A stretch of DNA of 64,000 nucleotides from Sva-07 sp963828415 (GTDB taxonomy: Bacteria; Actinomycetota; Acidimicrobiia; Acidimicrobiales; Ilumatobacteraceae). The stretch spans positions 806,001 through 870,000 of the forward strand of contig CAWHEI010000012.1 in NCBI GenBank assembly GCA_963828415.1. The letters run 5' to 3'. A model generated the notes under the pieces. It ran no database searches. It had not been told where the DNA came from and saw only the letters and a program-made list of their open reading frames with translations. Shown here one piece after another: positions 1-8,887 of this stretch (position 1 is the first letter of the stretch; every line of letters starts with the position of its first letter). A program made the position numbers and the translations under genes.

Positions 1-608
1 CCTTCGGTGTCGCCGAGTTGCCGATCGTCGATCAGCACGCCGCCCCAACTGAGATGGCGCCAGTCGATGTCGGCATCGGCGTCGGAGAAGAACGGCTCCC
101 ACCGCTCCTCGACCAGCAGGAAGAGATCGGCCTTGTCGAGTCGGTAGTCCGGGTAGTCCGGCGTGTCCCAGGCGATGAGATGGTTCGTGGCGCTGAGCCA
201 GACGCTTTGTTCGCTGTCGGGATCGTCGGCGATCGACGTGCTCGTCAACGACTCGAAGGCATCGACGAGTTCGTTGCCGTTCTCGCCGGGGCCGAAGAAG
301 CGCATGAGGTCGGCGACGTACCAGGCGTGACGGGCATCGCCGTGCTCGATGAGATCGGCGAGCGCGCCCTCGTCGACTTCCCCGACGGCCAACTGAGTGT
401 CGAGGCGATCCATCGCGGCACGAACTTCCGAAGCGTCGGCGACCTCTGCGGGCGGAGCGACGGGAGCCGACGGGTAGCGAAAGACGGGCGGGCGCTCGGT
501 GACGGCAGTGGTGCTCCCGGTGCCGGCGTCATCGGCGCCTCCCGCGCAAGCCGTGGCGAGCGTCGCGACCACGACGCCGAGGAGGAGTGCGGTCGGTCGT
601 CGGCGCAT
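1..608 (-). CDS. Partial secreted lipoprotein, possibly DUF3179 family (3' end off window)
   Basis: The reverse strand is open from an ATG at 608 to the left edge, so the C-terminus is missing. The protein begins with a short arginine-rich stretch, a hydrophobic core and a lipobox ending in LATAC, which indicates a lipoprotein exported and lipid-anchored outside the membrane. The visible mature part (about 180 residues) has segments such as ARHAWYVADLMRF-like and DWRHLSWGGVLIDDR. These resemble, from memory, the N-terminal half of actinobacterial DUF3179 proteins. The family name is tentative and no function is known. It is divergent from msrB, with a shared 111-bp promoter gap. Confidence 0.6.
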   Translation of the reverse strand, partial: MRRRPTALLLGVVVATLATACAGGADDAGTGSTTAVTERPPVFRYPSAPVAPPAEVADASEVRAAMDRLDTQLAVGEVDEGALADLIEHGDARHAWYVADLMRFFGPGENGNELVDAFESLTSTSIADDPDSEQSVWLSATNHLIAWDTPDYPDYRLDKADLFLLVEERWEPFFSDADADIDWRHLSWGGVLIDDRQLGDTE

Positions 609-719
609 GTGGTGAGGGTACGAACGCGGTGATTGCGAGGTTCGAACGGCGCTCGGAACATGCTCGAAACTCCGCGAACGGTACGAGTGGCTTCCAGCGT
701 TTCGGGCATCCTTGGACTC

Positions 720-1118
720 ATGGCTGATCGACCGATTCCCACCGACGACGAGTTGCGGCAGCGTCTGACCCCGATGCAGTACGAAGTCACGCAGCGCGCT
801 GCCACCGAGCGGGCGTTCTCCGGCGAGTACTGGAACGTCGACGACGACGGCACGTACCACTGCATCGTGTGCGACGAGCCGCTGTTCTCGTCCGAGACGA
901 AGTACGACGCCGGCTGCGGGTGGCCGAGCTTCACCGACCCGCTCGCACAGGAGAAGATCACGCGCAAGGAGGACCGCTCGCACGGGATGCTCCGTGTCGA
1001 GACGGTGTGCGCCAACTGCGGAGCCCACCTCGGCCACGTCTTCCCCGACGGACCCGGCCCCACCGGCGACCGATTCTGCATGAACTCCGCCAGCCTCGAC
1101 CTCAAGCCCGCCGACTGA
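720..1118 (+). CDS. msrB: Peptide-methionine (R)-S-oxide reductase MsrB
   Basis: This cytoplasmic repair enzyme reduces methionine-R-sulfoxide in oxidised proteins. The 132-residue product has the full family pattern. Zinc-binding pairs are Cys48/Cys51 (CIVC) and Cys97/Cys100 (CANC), the conserved GCGWPSF segment contains Cys66, and the catalytic Cys120 lies in RFCMNS. The ATG at 720 was chosen because the family fold starts there; the frame is open further upstream but that part shows no homology. The TGA stop is shared with the left arm of a 33-bp palindrome that begins at 1117. Confidence 0.95.
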   Translation: MADRPIPTDDELRQRLTPMQYEVTQRAATERAFSGEYWNVDDDGTYHCIVCDEPLFSSETKYDAGCGWPSFTDPLAQEKITRKEDRSHGMLRVETVCANCGAHLGHVFPDGPGPTGDRFCMNSASLDLKPAD

Positions 1119-1149
1119 TTACATCAGGGGTCAGACCCGCGATGTAATC
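1117..1149. repeat. Palindromic element family A, copy 1
   Basis: A 33-bp element with perfect 9-bp arms (GATTACATC / GATGTAATC) and an inner GGGT-cag-ACCC hairpin. The same 33 bp occur at 27588-27620 and, inverted, at 28934-28966. Its first two bases are part of the msrB stop codon. Confidence 0.9.
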
Positions 1150-1157
1150 ACCTCGCT

Positions 1158-2072
1158 ATGGTCAGGCGAATGACCGACTGGGGAGCCGACGAGCGACGAT
1201 TGACCGACTCGGTGAGCGTGCTGGTCGGCGACGCGAACGGCGCGTACCCGTCGGGCAACACGTTGTTGGTGCGCGGTGCGGGCGAGTCGGTGCTGATCGA
1301 TCCGTCGGTCACGGTCGTCGCCCGCGGTGGTGCACCGGTCGCCGTCGATGCGGTGATCAACAGCCACAGCCACGAGGACCACATGGCCGGCAACGGTTCG
1401 TTCCCCGACGCACGCCTACACATCCACACCGAGGATCTCCCGGGCGCCCAGTCGATGGAGGGCTTGATGGCGGTGTACGGCCTGACGGGCGCGGCTCGCG
1501 ATGCGTTCGAGCGGGTCATCCTCGACGAGTTCCACTACGTGCCGCGGCCAGACGCGCATGGTTTCAGCGATGGCCACGTGTTCGATCTCGGCGGCGGCGT
1601 GACGGTCGAGGCCGTCCACCTTCCCGGCCACACCCGAGGCCACAGCGGGTTTCGTATCGACGGCGTGTTCTTCCTGTCCGACATCGACCTCACCGGATTC
1701 GGCCCGTACTACGGCGACGTGTGGAGCGACCTGGAGGACTTCGAAGCCAGCCTTGCAAAAGTGCGCGACGAGGACGCGGACTTCTACGTGACGTTCCATC
1801 ACAAAGGGGTGATCGAGGGGCGTGAGACGTTCGTCGAGATGGTCGACGCGTTCACCGCGGTCATCGGGCGACGCCACGAAGCGATGCTCCAGTTTCTCCG
1901 CGAGCCTCACTCGATCGACGACATGCGGGCACACAGGTTCATCTACCGGCCACACGTCGAGATGGCGTTCGTCGAGTCGGTCGAGTCCCGCAGTGCCGAA
2001 CTCCACGTGCAACGCATGCTCCGGCGTGGCGAAGCGGTCGAGGTCACCCCGGGCCGGTTCCAGACGACGTAA
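1158..2072 (+). CDS. Metallo-beta-lactamase-fold hydrolase
   Basis: This is a metal-dependent hydrolase of the metallo-beta-lactamase superfamily, 304 residues. The signature HSHEDH (His70, His72, Asp74, His75) binds the two metals. It is followed by LPGHTRGHSG and a later SDIDLTGFGPYYGD segment that supplies further ligands. The C-terminal third is helical and resembles the extra domain of glyoxalase II or lactonase-like members. The substrate cannot be read from sequence. An ATG at 1170 (MTDWGADE) is an equally good start, only 8 bp after the family A palindrome. Family D repeat DNA follows the stop. Confidence 0.85.
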   Translation: MVRRMTDWGADERRLTDSVSVLVGDANGAYPSGNTLLVRGAGESVLIDPSVTVVARGGAPVAVDAVINSHSHEDHMAGNGSFPDARLHIHTEDLPGAQSMEGLMAVYGLTGAARDAFERVILDEFHYVPRPDAHGFSDGHVFDLGGGVTVEAVHLPGHTRGHSGFRIDGVFFLSDIDLTGFGPYYGDVWSDLEDFEASLAKVRDEDADFYVTFHHKGVIEGRETFVEMVDAFTAVIGRRHEAMLQFLREPHSIDDMRAHRFIYRPHVEMAFVESVESRSAELHVQRMLRRGEAVEVTPGRFQTT

Positions 2073-2076
2073 CCCT

Positions 2077-2139
2077 GGTTCCCCGCGCCCAGGTCTCCGG
2101 GAACAAGCGTGGTTCCCGGGGACCTGGGCTGGGGGGACC
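2077..2139. repeat. Palindromic element family D, copy 1
   Basis: A 63-bp imperfect palindrome centred near 2108, with inner arms CCGGGAAC and GTTCCCGG flanked by CCCAGGTC / GACCTGGG. It lies between two co-directional genes, so it covers most of the leader of the enoyl-CoA hydratase gene. Related copies are at 33728-33788 and 53010-53053. Confidence 0.85.
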
Positions 2140-2157
2140 GCGTGGCACGATGCGGGG

Positions 2158-2952
2158 ATGACGGATGCTCCAGGGTTCTCCACGTTGCGGGTCGAGGTCG
2201 ACGGCCCAATCGGCCGCATGACGCTCACGCAGGGCGACAAGCTCAACCCGCTCGGCACGGTCCCGCTGCGCGAGATCGCCACTGCGGCGCAGTGGTTCAA
2301 CACGACCGACGCACACATCGTGATCGTCACCGGCGAGGGTCGCGGGTTCTCGTCGGGCTTCGACCTGCGGGAATTCGCTGGCGGCGACCGCGACAATCCG
2401 AGCACCACGTCGGGCCGCGACCAAGCTGACCTCGGACGGCTGATGGCCGAAGCGATGGACCGGATGTCGGCGCTCACAATTGCTGCGATCAAGGGTCCCT
2501 GCGTCGGCGGCGGTGTCGTGCTCGCGGGTGTCTGCGATCTCCGGATCGCTGCCGATGACACCGTGTTCTCGATCCCCGAGGTCGACCTCGGAATCCCGTT
2601 GGCGTGGGGCGGCATCCCGCGCCTGGTGCGCGAGATCGGCCCGGCGCTCACCCGCGAACTGGTCCTGACGTGCCGCCCGTTCACGCCGGACGAGGCGCTA
2701 CGGATCGGCTTCATCAACCGTGTCGTGCCCCGCGCCGAACTCGAGTCAGCCGTTGACGAACTCGCCGAGCAGTTGGCGAAGAAGGCACCGAGCGTGGTGC
2801 GGGCGACCAAGCGTCAGGTGAACGAAGCATTGGAGGACGTCGCGTCGACGGCGGGGTCGTGGGCCGACGCCGACCAACTCGGCGCCGCCATGCGTGACCC
2901 CGAGGCCCGCGCCGCCGCCCGCGCCTACCTCGCATCCCGCACCAGACGCTGA
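2158..2952 (+). CDS. Enoyl-CoA hydratase/isomerase family protein
   Basis: A crotonase-fold enzyme of 264 residues acting on acyl-CoA thioesters, in fatty-acid or similar acid catabolism. The oxyanion-hole segments are visible: GRGFSSGFDLREF in the first half and KGPCVGGGVVLAGVCDLRIA next, followed by FSIPEVDLGIPLAWGG and a C-terminal helix with SVVRATKRQ. The ATG at 2158 gives a normal-length family member and lies after the family D palindrome. The exact reaction (hydratase, isomerase or other crotonase) cannot be assigned. It is convergent with the M20 peptidase gene, with family B repeats between. Confidence 0.88.
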   Translation: MTDAPGFSTLRVEVDGPIGRMTLTQGDKLNPLGTVPLREIATAAQWFNTTDAHIVIVTGEGRGFSSGFDLREFAGGDRDNPSTTSGRDQADLGRLMAEAMDRMSALTIAAIKGPCVGGGVVLAGVCDLRIAADDTVFSIPEVDLGIPLAWGGIPRLVREIGPALTRELVLTCRPFTPDEALRIGFINRVVPRAELESAVDELAEQLAKKAPSVVRATKRQVNEALEDVASTAGSWADADQLGAAMRDPEARAAARAYLASRTRR

Positions 2953-2960
2953 CCACATCC

Positions 2961-3012
2961 CGTTTGCGTTGCATTCCCGGTGGAACGGGTCTCCCGAAAC
3001 GCAACCCAAACG
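2961..3012. repeat. Palindromic element family B, copy 1
   Basis: A 52-bp palindrome opening CGTTTGCGTTGC and closing GCAACCCAAACG, with a GGTGGAACGGGTCTCCC centre. It lies in the convergent gap between the enoyl-CoA hydratase and peptidase genes. Copies of the same length occur at 4511-4562 and 4928-4979. Confidence 0.88.
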
Positions 3013-3032
3013 GGGCGGGTTCGAGCCGGGTC

Positions 3033-3084
3033 CGCGTGTGCTTCATTCTCGGTGGACCGGGTCTCCCGAAGTGCAACGCAAACG
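3033..3084. repeat. Palindromic element family B, copy 2 (left arm decayed)
   Basis: The second copy in the same convergent gap. The right arm AAGTGCAACGCAAACG is intact. The left arm is mutated (CGCGTGTGCTTCATTC) and no longer pairs fully. The tandem placement 20 bp after copy 1 suggests local duplication. Confidence 0.8.
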
Positions 3085-3103
3085 TGAGTCGGTGGGGCCT
3101 CTG

Positions 3104-4495
3104 TCAGCCGAGGAGGTCGGTGGCGACGTGGTGGAAGAGGCGGGTGGTGAGCGTCAGCGACTCGATGTCGATGCGTTCGTTGTTCCCATGGAAGCGCGAG
3201 CCGTACTCGCTCGAGTCGAGCGACGGGCTGAACAACCCGGCCCCATAGGCCACCGCGCCCATCTCGCGATAGATGCGTGCATCGGTGAAGCCGACGACGA
3301 ACTGGGGCGTGAGCCGAGCCGTCGGAAACGGCACGTTGACCGCCCGCTGCAGGGCGTCCCACAGCGGCGTGTCGAGCCGGCTGATCGACGCTGCGTCGTT
3401 CATCAGCGGCTCGACCTCCACCTCGTCGGCGAGTTCGCCGAGCGCCGCCCGCAGGTGCGCGGCCACCTCGTCGGGACCCTCCCCGGGCAGCGTGCGGATG
3501 TCGACGTCGATCACGACCGTGTCCGGGATCACGTTGACCTTCATTCGACCGCCACCCGACTCGCTGCCGTCGATGAGGTTCGGCGAGAACGTCGTGTGCG
3601 TGCAGGCGTGGAAGTGTGATGCCGCCGCAGCCGACGGGAACGTGTCGAGCAGGTCGTCGATCGCCGTCGGGTCGAGCAGCGTTGCCTTCATGTCGTCCGG
3701 CAGCCCCAGCGCCTCGACCTTCTGACCCCACAGCTCGTGGAATCGAGGTGCCGGTCGGTAGTCGTTCAGGCGCTGGATCACTCCGGCGGCCTTGACGAGC
3801 GCGTTGTCGCGACGGAACGGCGCCGACCCGTGACCCGGCGTGCCCTTCACTCGCAGCCGCCGCCACGCCACGCCCTTCTCGGCGATGTTGACGCCGATGA
3901 ACGGCGCCTCGGCCGGGCCGGTGTGGAGGCCGCCGCTCTCGGTCAGCACGTAATCGGCCATGATCGCGTCGCGATGGTTGTCGGCCATCCAGCGGGCCCC
4001 ATGCGCACTGCCCGCCTCCTCATCGGCCACCCCGAAGTAGATCAGGTCGCCGGTCGGCCGAAAGCCGCTCTCGGCGAGGCTCCGGAACGTCACCGCCATC
4101 GAGGCGGTCAGGTTGAGCATGTCGACCGCGCCGCGGCCCCACACCTCGGGTCCGTCCGGGCCGTCGAGGATCTCGCCGCCGAATGGGTCCTCGCTCCAGC
4201 CCGACTCGTTGACGGGCACCACGTCGGTGTGACCCATCAGGCACAGGCTCGGCGCGTTCGGGTCCGACCCGGCAATTCGCCCGACGATCGACACCCGTCC
4301 GGGCGCCGCCTCGTAGCGCTCCACGTCGACGCCTGGCCCCTCGATCACCTGCTGGAGCACGTCGGCGTTGCGGACCTCACCGCCCGATGCTTCGGTGCCG
4401 TCGTTCACGCACCGATTGCGGATCAACACCTGGAGGAGTTCAACCGTCGCGTCGGTCAGTCCGTCGAGTTGTTCGTCATCGATCCGTGGTGCCAT
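3104..4495 (-). CDS. M20 family metallopeptidase (ArgE/DapE/carboxypeptidase G2-like)
   Basis: A zinc-dependent exopeptidase or amidohydrolase of 463 residues. The metal-binding motifs of the M20 family appear in order: LMGHTDVVPV, WGRGAVDMLN and GVADEEAGSAHG with the catalytic glutamate pair. A central dimerisation domain follows (GTPGHGSAPFRRDNAL). Substrates in this family include N-acyl amino acids and dipeptides; which one applies here is unknown. The ATG at 4495 was chosen because the open frame upstream only translates the family B palindrome at 4511-4562. The gene is divergent from the small membrane protein gene at 4628. Confidence 0.9.
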   Translation of the reverse strand: MAPRIDDEQLDGLTDATVELLQVLIRNRCVNDGTEASGGEVRNADVLQQVIEGPGVDVERYEAAPGRVSIVGRIAGSDPNAPSLCLMGHTDVVPVNESGWSEDPFGGEILDGPDGPEVWGRGAVDMLNLTASMAVTFRSLAESGFRPTGDLIYFGVADEEAGSAHGARWMADNHRDAIMADYVLTESGGLHTGPAEAPFIGVNIAEKGVAWRRLRVKGTPGHGSAPFRRDNALVKAAGVIQRLNDYRPAPRFHELWGQKVEALGLPDDMKATLLDPTAIDDLLDTFPSAAAASHFHACTHTTFSPNLIDGSESGGGRMKVNVIPDTVVIDVDIRTLPGEGPDEVAAHLRAALGELADEVEVEPLMNDAASISRLDTPLWDALQRAVNVPFPTARLTPQFVVGFTDARIYREMGAVAYGAGLFSPSLDSSEYGSRFHGNNERIDIESLTLTTRLFHHVATDLLG

Positions 4496-4510
4496 CGCTC
4501 CAGCTTCCCA

Positions 4511-4562
4511 CGTTTGTGCTGCATTCCTGGTGGGACGGGTCACCCGAGTTGCAACGCAAACG
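4511..4562. repeat. Palindromic element family B, copy 3
   Basis: A 52-bp palindrome (CGTTTGTGCTGC ... GCAACGCAAACG, centre GGTGGGACGGGTCACCC) in the divergent gap between the peptidase and GlsB-type genes. Here it lies where promoters of both genes are expected. Confidence 0.88.
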
Positions 4563-4627
4563 AGATGGGAGTGTGGGGTCGCGTGCAAAGATGCGGACGA
4601 TCAAGACGACTCGATGCGAGGTGAGAC

Positions 4628-4912
4628 ATGTTCAACTTCTGGACGGTGATGTATCTGCTCTTCGTGGGCGTCGTCGCTGGCTTCGTCGCCCGGCTTCTCG
4701 TGCCAGGTCGAGATGCGATCGGCTTCTGGTGGACCATGCTGATCGGCATCGTCGGCTCGTTCGCCGGCGGATTCCTTGCCTGGGCACTGTTCGGCTGGGA
4801 CGAGGACGAAGGAGCCCTCCAGCCCGGAGGCGTGATCTTCTCGATCATCGGGGCAGTGATCGTCCTGCTGATCTGGCGGGCGATCGACAAGCGCCGCACT
4901 CCCGCCGCCTGA
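4628..4912 (+). CDS. GlsB/YeaQ/YmgE family small membrane protein
   Basis: A 94-residue inner-membrane protein with three hydrophobic helices (about 5-22, 33-54 and 68-84) and glycine-rich turns. It matches the transglycosylase-associated / GlsB-YeaQ family linked to stress responses in other bacteria. No enzymatic residues are evident. A GAGGTGAG stretch just upstream of the ATG serves as ribosome binding site. A paralogue of the same family lies at 25770-26072. Family B palindromes sit on both sides of this gene. Confidence 0.85.
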   Translation: MFNFWTVMYLLFVGVVAGFVARLLVPGRDAIGFWWTMLIGIVGSFAGGFLAWALFGWDEDEGALQPGGVIFSIIGAVIVLLIWRAIDKRRTPAA

Positions 4913-4927
4913 GCCACCGCGCCACCA

Positions 4928-4979
4928 CGTTTGCGTTGCACTTCGGGTGGGACGGGTCACCCGAAGCGCCACGCAAACG
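4928..4979. repeat. Palindromic element family B, copy 4
   Basis: A 52-bp palindrome (CGTTTGCGTTGCACTTCGGG ... ACGCAAACG) in the convergent gap between the GlsB-type gene and hrpA. It is one of the best preserved copies of family B. Confidence 0.88.
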
Positions 4980-4998
4980 GGAATTTGGGGTGCAGGCG

Positions 4999-7900
4999 TC
5001 AGCGAGCGAGCGTGGCGGCGATGCGCTTGGCGCTGACGGCGGGTTGACCGGGGCGCTTGAGCATCAGCGGCTGAGCGAACGTCGCCACCCGCAGCTCTTC
5101 CAACTGCCAACGGACGTCGACCAGGTCGGCCGACAGCTTGCCGGGCCCTGCGGTGTCGACGATGTTCGCGTACCGCTGCTCCAGCGGGAGCACCTCGGCC
5201 ATGCGGCGCTGGTCTCGTTCGCCGGCTCCGGCGAGGTGATCGAGGCGGTACACGATCGCTCGCACGTACCGCTCGATGTCCTCGAGGCGATCGATGCCCG
5301 CCCCGAGCACGAAGCCCGCATGCACGAGCCGACCGAGGTGCACGTTGGCGTCGTCGACCGACGGTCGCAGTGCTGCCGCGTGAAGACGCGCCAACCGGTC
5401 ACGAGTCTCCGACGCAGCGGCAATCACCTTCGCGGCGTTGTGGAGTGCGTTCGCGGCGAGGCCGGGGGAGGCGTCGCGCACGGCTCGCCTGAGCGATTCG
5501 AATTCGGCCTCGTTCCACGGCAACGAGCCGTGGTCCGACATCACCCGGTCGACAGCGGCGGCCACGCAATCGCCGCTGACCTCGCCGAGATCGATGTCGC
5601 CGGCGGCAATCGCCAGACGGTCCGCGTTGTCGAGTTTGCGGACGATCGATGACCTCGTGGGCGCACCGTTCAGGAGGAGGAGGCGGCGCACTCCCCCGCG
5701 CATGATCCGCTGCTGGAGCTCCGGCGTCGTGACCACACGCAGGGCCACGCTGTCGCCGAGGTCGAGCAGCGCTGGATACGCCTTGACGTCCATCGCCCGA
5801 TCGGTCGACTCGACCACTTGCGGGAGGTCGCCGACGTCCCACGACACGATCCCCCGGCGCTCCTCGATCGGCGCTGCCGCGGCGATCGATTCACGAACCG
5901 AACCGGCGAGCTGGGCTTTGATCGCGTCGAGGTCGTCGCCGACCGCGTGCACGGTGCCCTCGTCGTCGGACACCACGACGTGCACGCGGAGGTGGTCGGG
6001 CACCACCGACGTGACGAACGACGCACCGGTCACGTTGACGTGCGCGACGTCATTCACCGCCGCAGCGAGCGCATCGACGAGGGGGCCGGTCGTCGGATCG
6101 ACGGTCGACATGCGTTCGAGCACGGCGTCGATCGTTTCGCCGAGCGGGATCAGCTGGCGCCTGACGTCCTTCGGCAGCGACTTGACGAGGGTGGTCACCA
6201 AGTCCGGGCGATGGCCCGGGATCTGCCAGTCGAAGCCGTCGGCACTCACCTGGTTGAGGCCCGACAGCGGGACGTGGACCGTCACGCCGTCGAGCGGTTC
6301 GCCCGGTGCAAAGCGATACGTGAGCGGCAGCTCGATCACGGCGCTCCCGCGACGCTGGGTCCACACGTCGGGATAGTCGGCGAGGCGGACGCCGTGACCT
6401 CGACCGCCGGCGACGAGCTCGTCGGTCAGGTCGAGCAGATCGGGGCGTCGCTGGCGTTCGGCCTTCCACCACTTGTCGAAGTGGCGCACCGAGGTGACCT
6501 CGGCGCCGACTCGGTCGGCATAGAAGTCGAACAGCATCTCGTCGTCGACCAACTCGAGGCGCCGCACCCGTGCCGCCATCCGCCGGAGGTGCTCGAGGAA
6601 TTCGGCATTGCGAGCGAGGAACTTCTGGCGACCAATCCATGCGGTGTCCGCGACGTCGCGTTCGATCAACGCCTTCGTGATGAACCAGGCACGAGCCTGC
6701 GCCGCGTCGACGCGGTCGTAGCCGATGACCCGGTCACTGACGATCGGCAGGCCGTAGAGCGTGACCTGCTCGGTGGCGACAGCTCGACCGCCCTTCGGAT
6801 CCCAGCGCACGTTGTCGTAGGCACGTTTCACGAGGTGGGCGCCGGCACGCTCGGCCCACTTCGGTTCGATCTTGGCCACCCGGCGTGCGTAGAGCTGGTT
6901 GGTCTCGACCAGTTCGGCCGCCATCACCCACGGCGGTGGGCGCCGAGTGAGCGCCGAACCCGGTGCAATGACGAACCGAGACTGGCGAGCACCGACAAAC
7001 TCGCGTGTCTCGCGGTCGCGCATCCCGATGTGCGAGAGCAGGCCGGCGAGGACGGCCTGATGGATGTGGTCGGGGTGGCTCTCGTGGGTCGTGGGTCGGA
7101 TCTTCAGCTGGCCGGCGATGCGGCGGAGTTGGCTGAACAGGTCCATCCACTCACGCACTCGCAGGTAGTTGAGGAACTCCTTGCGGCACATCCGCCGGAA
7201 CTGGTTGCCCGACAGGTCGCGCTGCTGCGTGCGCAGGTAGTCCCACAGCGCGACGATCGACAGCAGGTCCGAGCCGTCGACCTTGAAGCGGTTGTGGAAC
7301 TCGTTGGCCTGCTCGCGCTTGTCCTGCGGGCGCTCGCGCGGATCCTGGATCGACAGCGCCGACGCGATCACCAGCACCTCGCGCACACAGCCGAGCCGAT
7401 CGGCTTCGAGCACCATCCGACCGAGCCGGGGGTCGACCGGAAGGCGGGCGAGCGAGCGGCCGACCTTCGTCAGCTTCCGCGGTCCGTCCTTCGCGCCATC
7501 GACCGGCGCCTGGAGCGCGGCGAGTTCGTCGAGCAGGCCGTAGCCGTCGCGGATCGCGTGGCGGTCGGGCGGCTCGACGAACGGGAACCGGGCGACGTCG
7601 CCGAGGCCGATCGCCGTCATCTGGAGGATGACCGACGCAAGGTTGGTGCGCAGGATCTCGGGGTCGGTGAACTCGGGCCGAGCGTCGAAGTCGTCCTCGC
7701 TGAACAGCCGGATGCAGATGCCAGGCGCGACGCGTCCGCAGCGACCGGAGCGTTGGTTGGCCGACGCCTGCGAGACCGCCTCGATCGGGAGTCGCTGCAC
7801 CTTCAGTCGGCGGCTGTAGCGCGAGATGCGGGCGGTGCCGGTGTCGACGACATAGCGGACACCCGGCACGGTGAGCGACGTTTCCGCGACGTTGGTCGCA

Positions 7901-8814
7901 AGCACGATCCTGCGGCCGGGGCCACCAATCGGCGCTCGTTCGAAGATCTTGTGCTGCTCGGCCGACGACAGCCGGGCGTACAGCGGCAGCACCTCGGTGC
8001 TGCGCAGGTTCAGTTGGCGCAGCGCATCAGCGGTGTCATGGATCTCGCGCTCGCCCGACAGGAACACGAGCACGTCGCCGGGGCCCTCGTGCGAGAGCTC
8101 CTCGACCGCGTCGAGAATCCCCTGCACCTGATCACGATCCGGCTGATCCGACACATCGTCGACCAGTGGTCGGTATCGCAGCTCGACCGGAAAGGTCCGT
8201 CCCGTCACCTCGATCACCGGTGCCGGCACACCGGCGGTGGCGAAGTGCTCGGCGAAGCGCTCGGTGTCGATCGTGGCACTGGTGACGATCACCTTCAGGT
8301 CCGGGCGCTGCGGCAAGAGCTGCTTGAGGTAGCCGAGGATGAAATCGATGTTGAGACTGCGTTCGTGGGCCTCGTCGATGATCAGCGTGTCGTAGCGGCG
8401 CAGCATCCGGTCGCGCTGGATCTCGGCGAGCAGGATGCCGTCGGTCATCACCTTGACGAGCGTGGCCTCGCCGACCTGGTCGGTGAAGCGGACGGTGTAG
8501 CCGACGTCGTCGCCGAGCTTCGATCCGACCTCCTCGGCGACGCGCTCGGCGATCGTGCGCGCCGCCACACGCCGGGGCTGGGTGTGACCGATCATCCCGT
8601 CGACACCGCGACCGGCCTCCAGGCAGAACTTCGGCAGCTGGGTGCTCTTGCCCGATCCGGTCTCGCCGGCGACGATCACCACCTGGTGCTCGCGGATTGC
8701 AGCGAGGATCTCGTCGCGCCGCTCGGTGATCGGCAGTGTGTCCGGGTACGCGAGCCGGCCCTGGATCGCCCGCGCCGCCGTGGCGCGTGGATGCTCGGTC
8801 GTGGTGTCCGTCAT
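4999..8814 (-). CDS. hrpA: ATP-dependent RNA helicase HrpA (DEAH box)
   Basis: A 1271-residue DEAH-box helicase, close to the usual HrpA length of about 1300. Walker A is GETGSGKST (50-58), the DEAH box is at 147-150, and motif III SAT follows. The helicase C domain contains NVAETSLTVPG and QRSGRCGR. The long C-terminal half corresponds to the OB-fold and DUF3418 region of bacterial HrpA. In other bacteria HrpA unwinds mRNA-ribosome complexes and rescues stalled ribosomes; that role is inferred by family. The gene is monocistronic here, bounded by repeat elements at both ends. Confidence 0.95.
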   Translation of the reverse strand: MTDTTTEHPRATAARAIQGRLAYPDTLPITERRDEILAAIREHQVVIVAGETGSGKSTQLPKFCLEAGRGVDGMIGHTQPRRVAARTIAERVAEEVGSKLGDDVGYTVRFTDQVGEATLVKVMTDGILLAEIQRDRMLRRYDTLIIDEAHERSLNIDFILGYLKQLLPQRPDLKVIVTSATIDTERFAEHFATAGVPAPVIEVTGRTFPVELRYRPLVDDVSDQPDRDQVQGILDAVEELSHEGPGDVLVFLSGEREIHDTADALRQLNLRSTEVLPLYARLSSAEQHKIFERAPIGGPGRRIVLATNVAETSLTVPGVRYVVDTGTARISRYSRRLKVQRLPIEAVSQASANQRSGRCGRVAPGICIRLFSEDDFDARPEFTDPEILRTNLASVILQMTAIGLGDVARFPFVEPPDRHAIRDGYGLLDELAALQAPVDGAKDGPRKLTKVGRSLARLPVDPRLGRMVLEADRLGCVREVLVIASALSIQDPRERPQDKREQANEFHNRFKVDGSDLLSIVALWDYLRTQQRDLSGNQFRRMCRKEFLNYLRVREWMDLFSQLRRIAGQLKIRPTTHESHPDHIHQAVLAGLLSHIGMRDRETREFVGARQSRFVIAPGSALTRRPPPWVMAAELVETNQLYARRVAKIEPKWAERAGAHLVKRAYDNVRWDPKGGRAVATEQVTLYGLPIVSDRVIGYDRVDAAQARAWFITKALIERDVADTAWIGRQKFLARNAEFLEHLRRMAARVRRLELVDDEMLFDFYADRVGAEVTSVRHFDKWWKAERQRRPDLLDLTDELVAGGRGHGVRLADYPDVWTQRRGSAVIELPLTYRFAPGEPLDGVTVHVPLSGLNQVSADGFDWQIPGHRPDLVTTLVKSLPKDVRRQLIPLGETIDAVLERMSTVDPTTGPLVDALAAAVNDVAHVNVTGASFVTSVVPDHLRVHVVVSDDEGTVHAVGDDLDAIKAQLAGSVRESIAAAAPIEERRGIVSWDVGDLPQVVESTDRAMDVKAYPALLDLGDSVALRVVTTPELQQRIMRGGVRRLLLLNGAPTRSSIVRKLDNADRLAIAAGDIDLGEVSGDCVAAAVDRVMSDHGSLPWNEAEFESLRRAVRDASPGLAANALHNAAKVIAAASETRDRLARLHAAALRPSVDDANVHLGRLVHAGFVLGAGIDRLEDIERYVRAIVYRLDHLAGAGERDQRRMAEVLPLEQRYANIVDTAGPGKLSADLVDVRWQLEELRVATFAQPLMLKRPGQPAVSAKRIAATLAR

Positions 8815-8887
8815 GGCGTACTCGACCGATCAGCCTCGCAGGCGGCGACCGGCCTCACACACGGGATTGATCCGACGACCAGCCGAG

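Noticed and set aside
4496..4588. N-terminal extension of the M20 peptidase
   Set aside because: The extra codons only translate the family B palindrome; the fold starts at the ATG at 4495.
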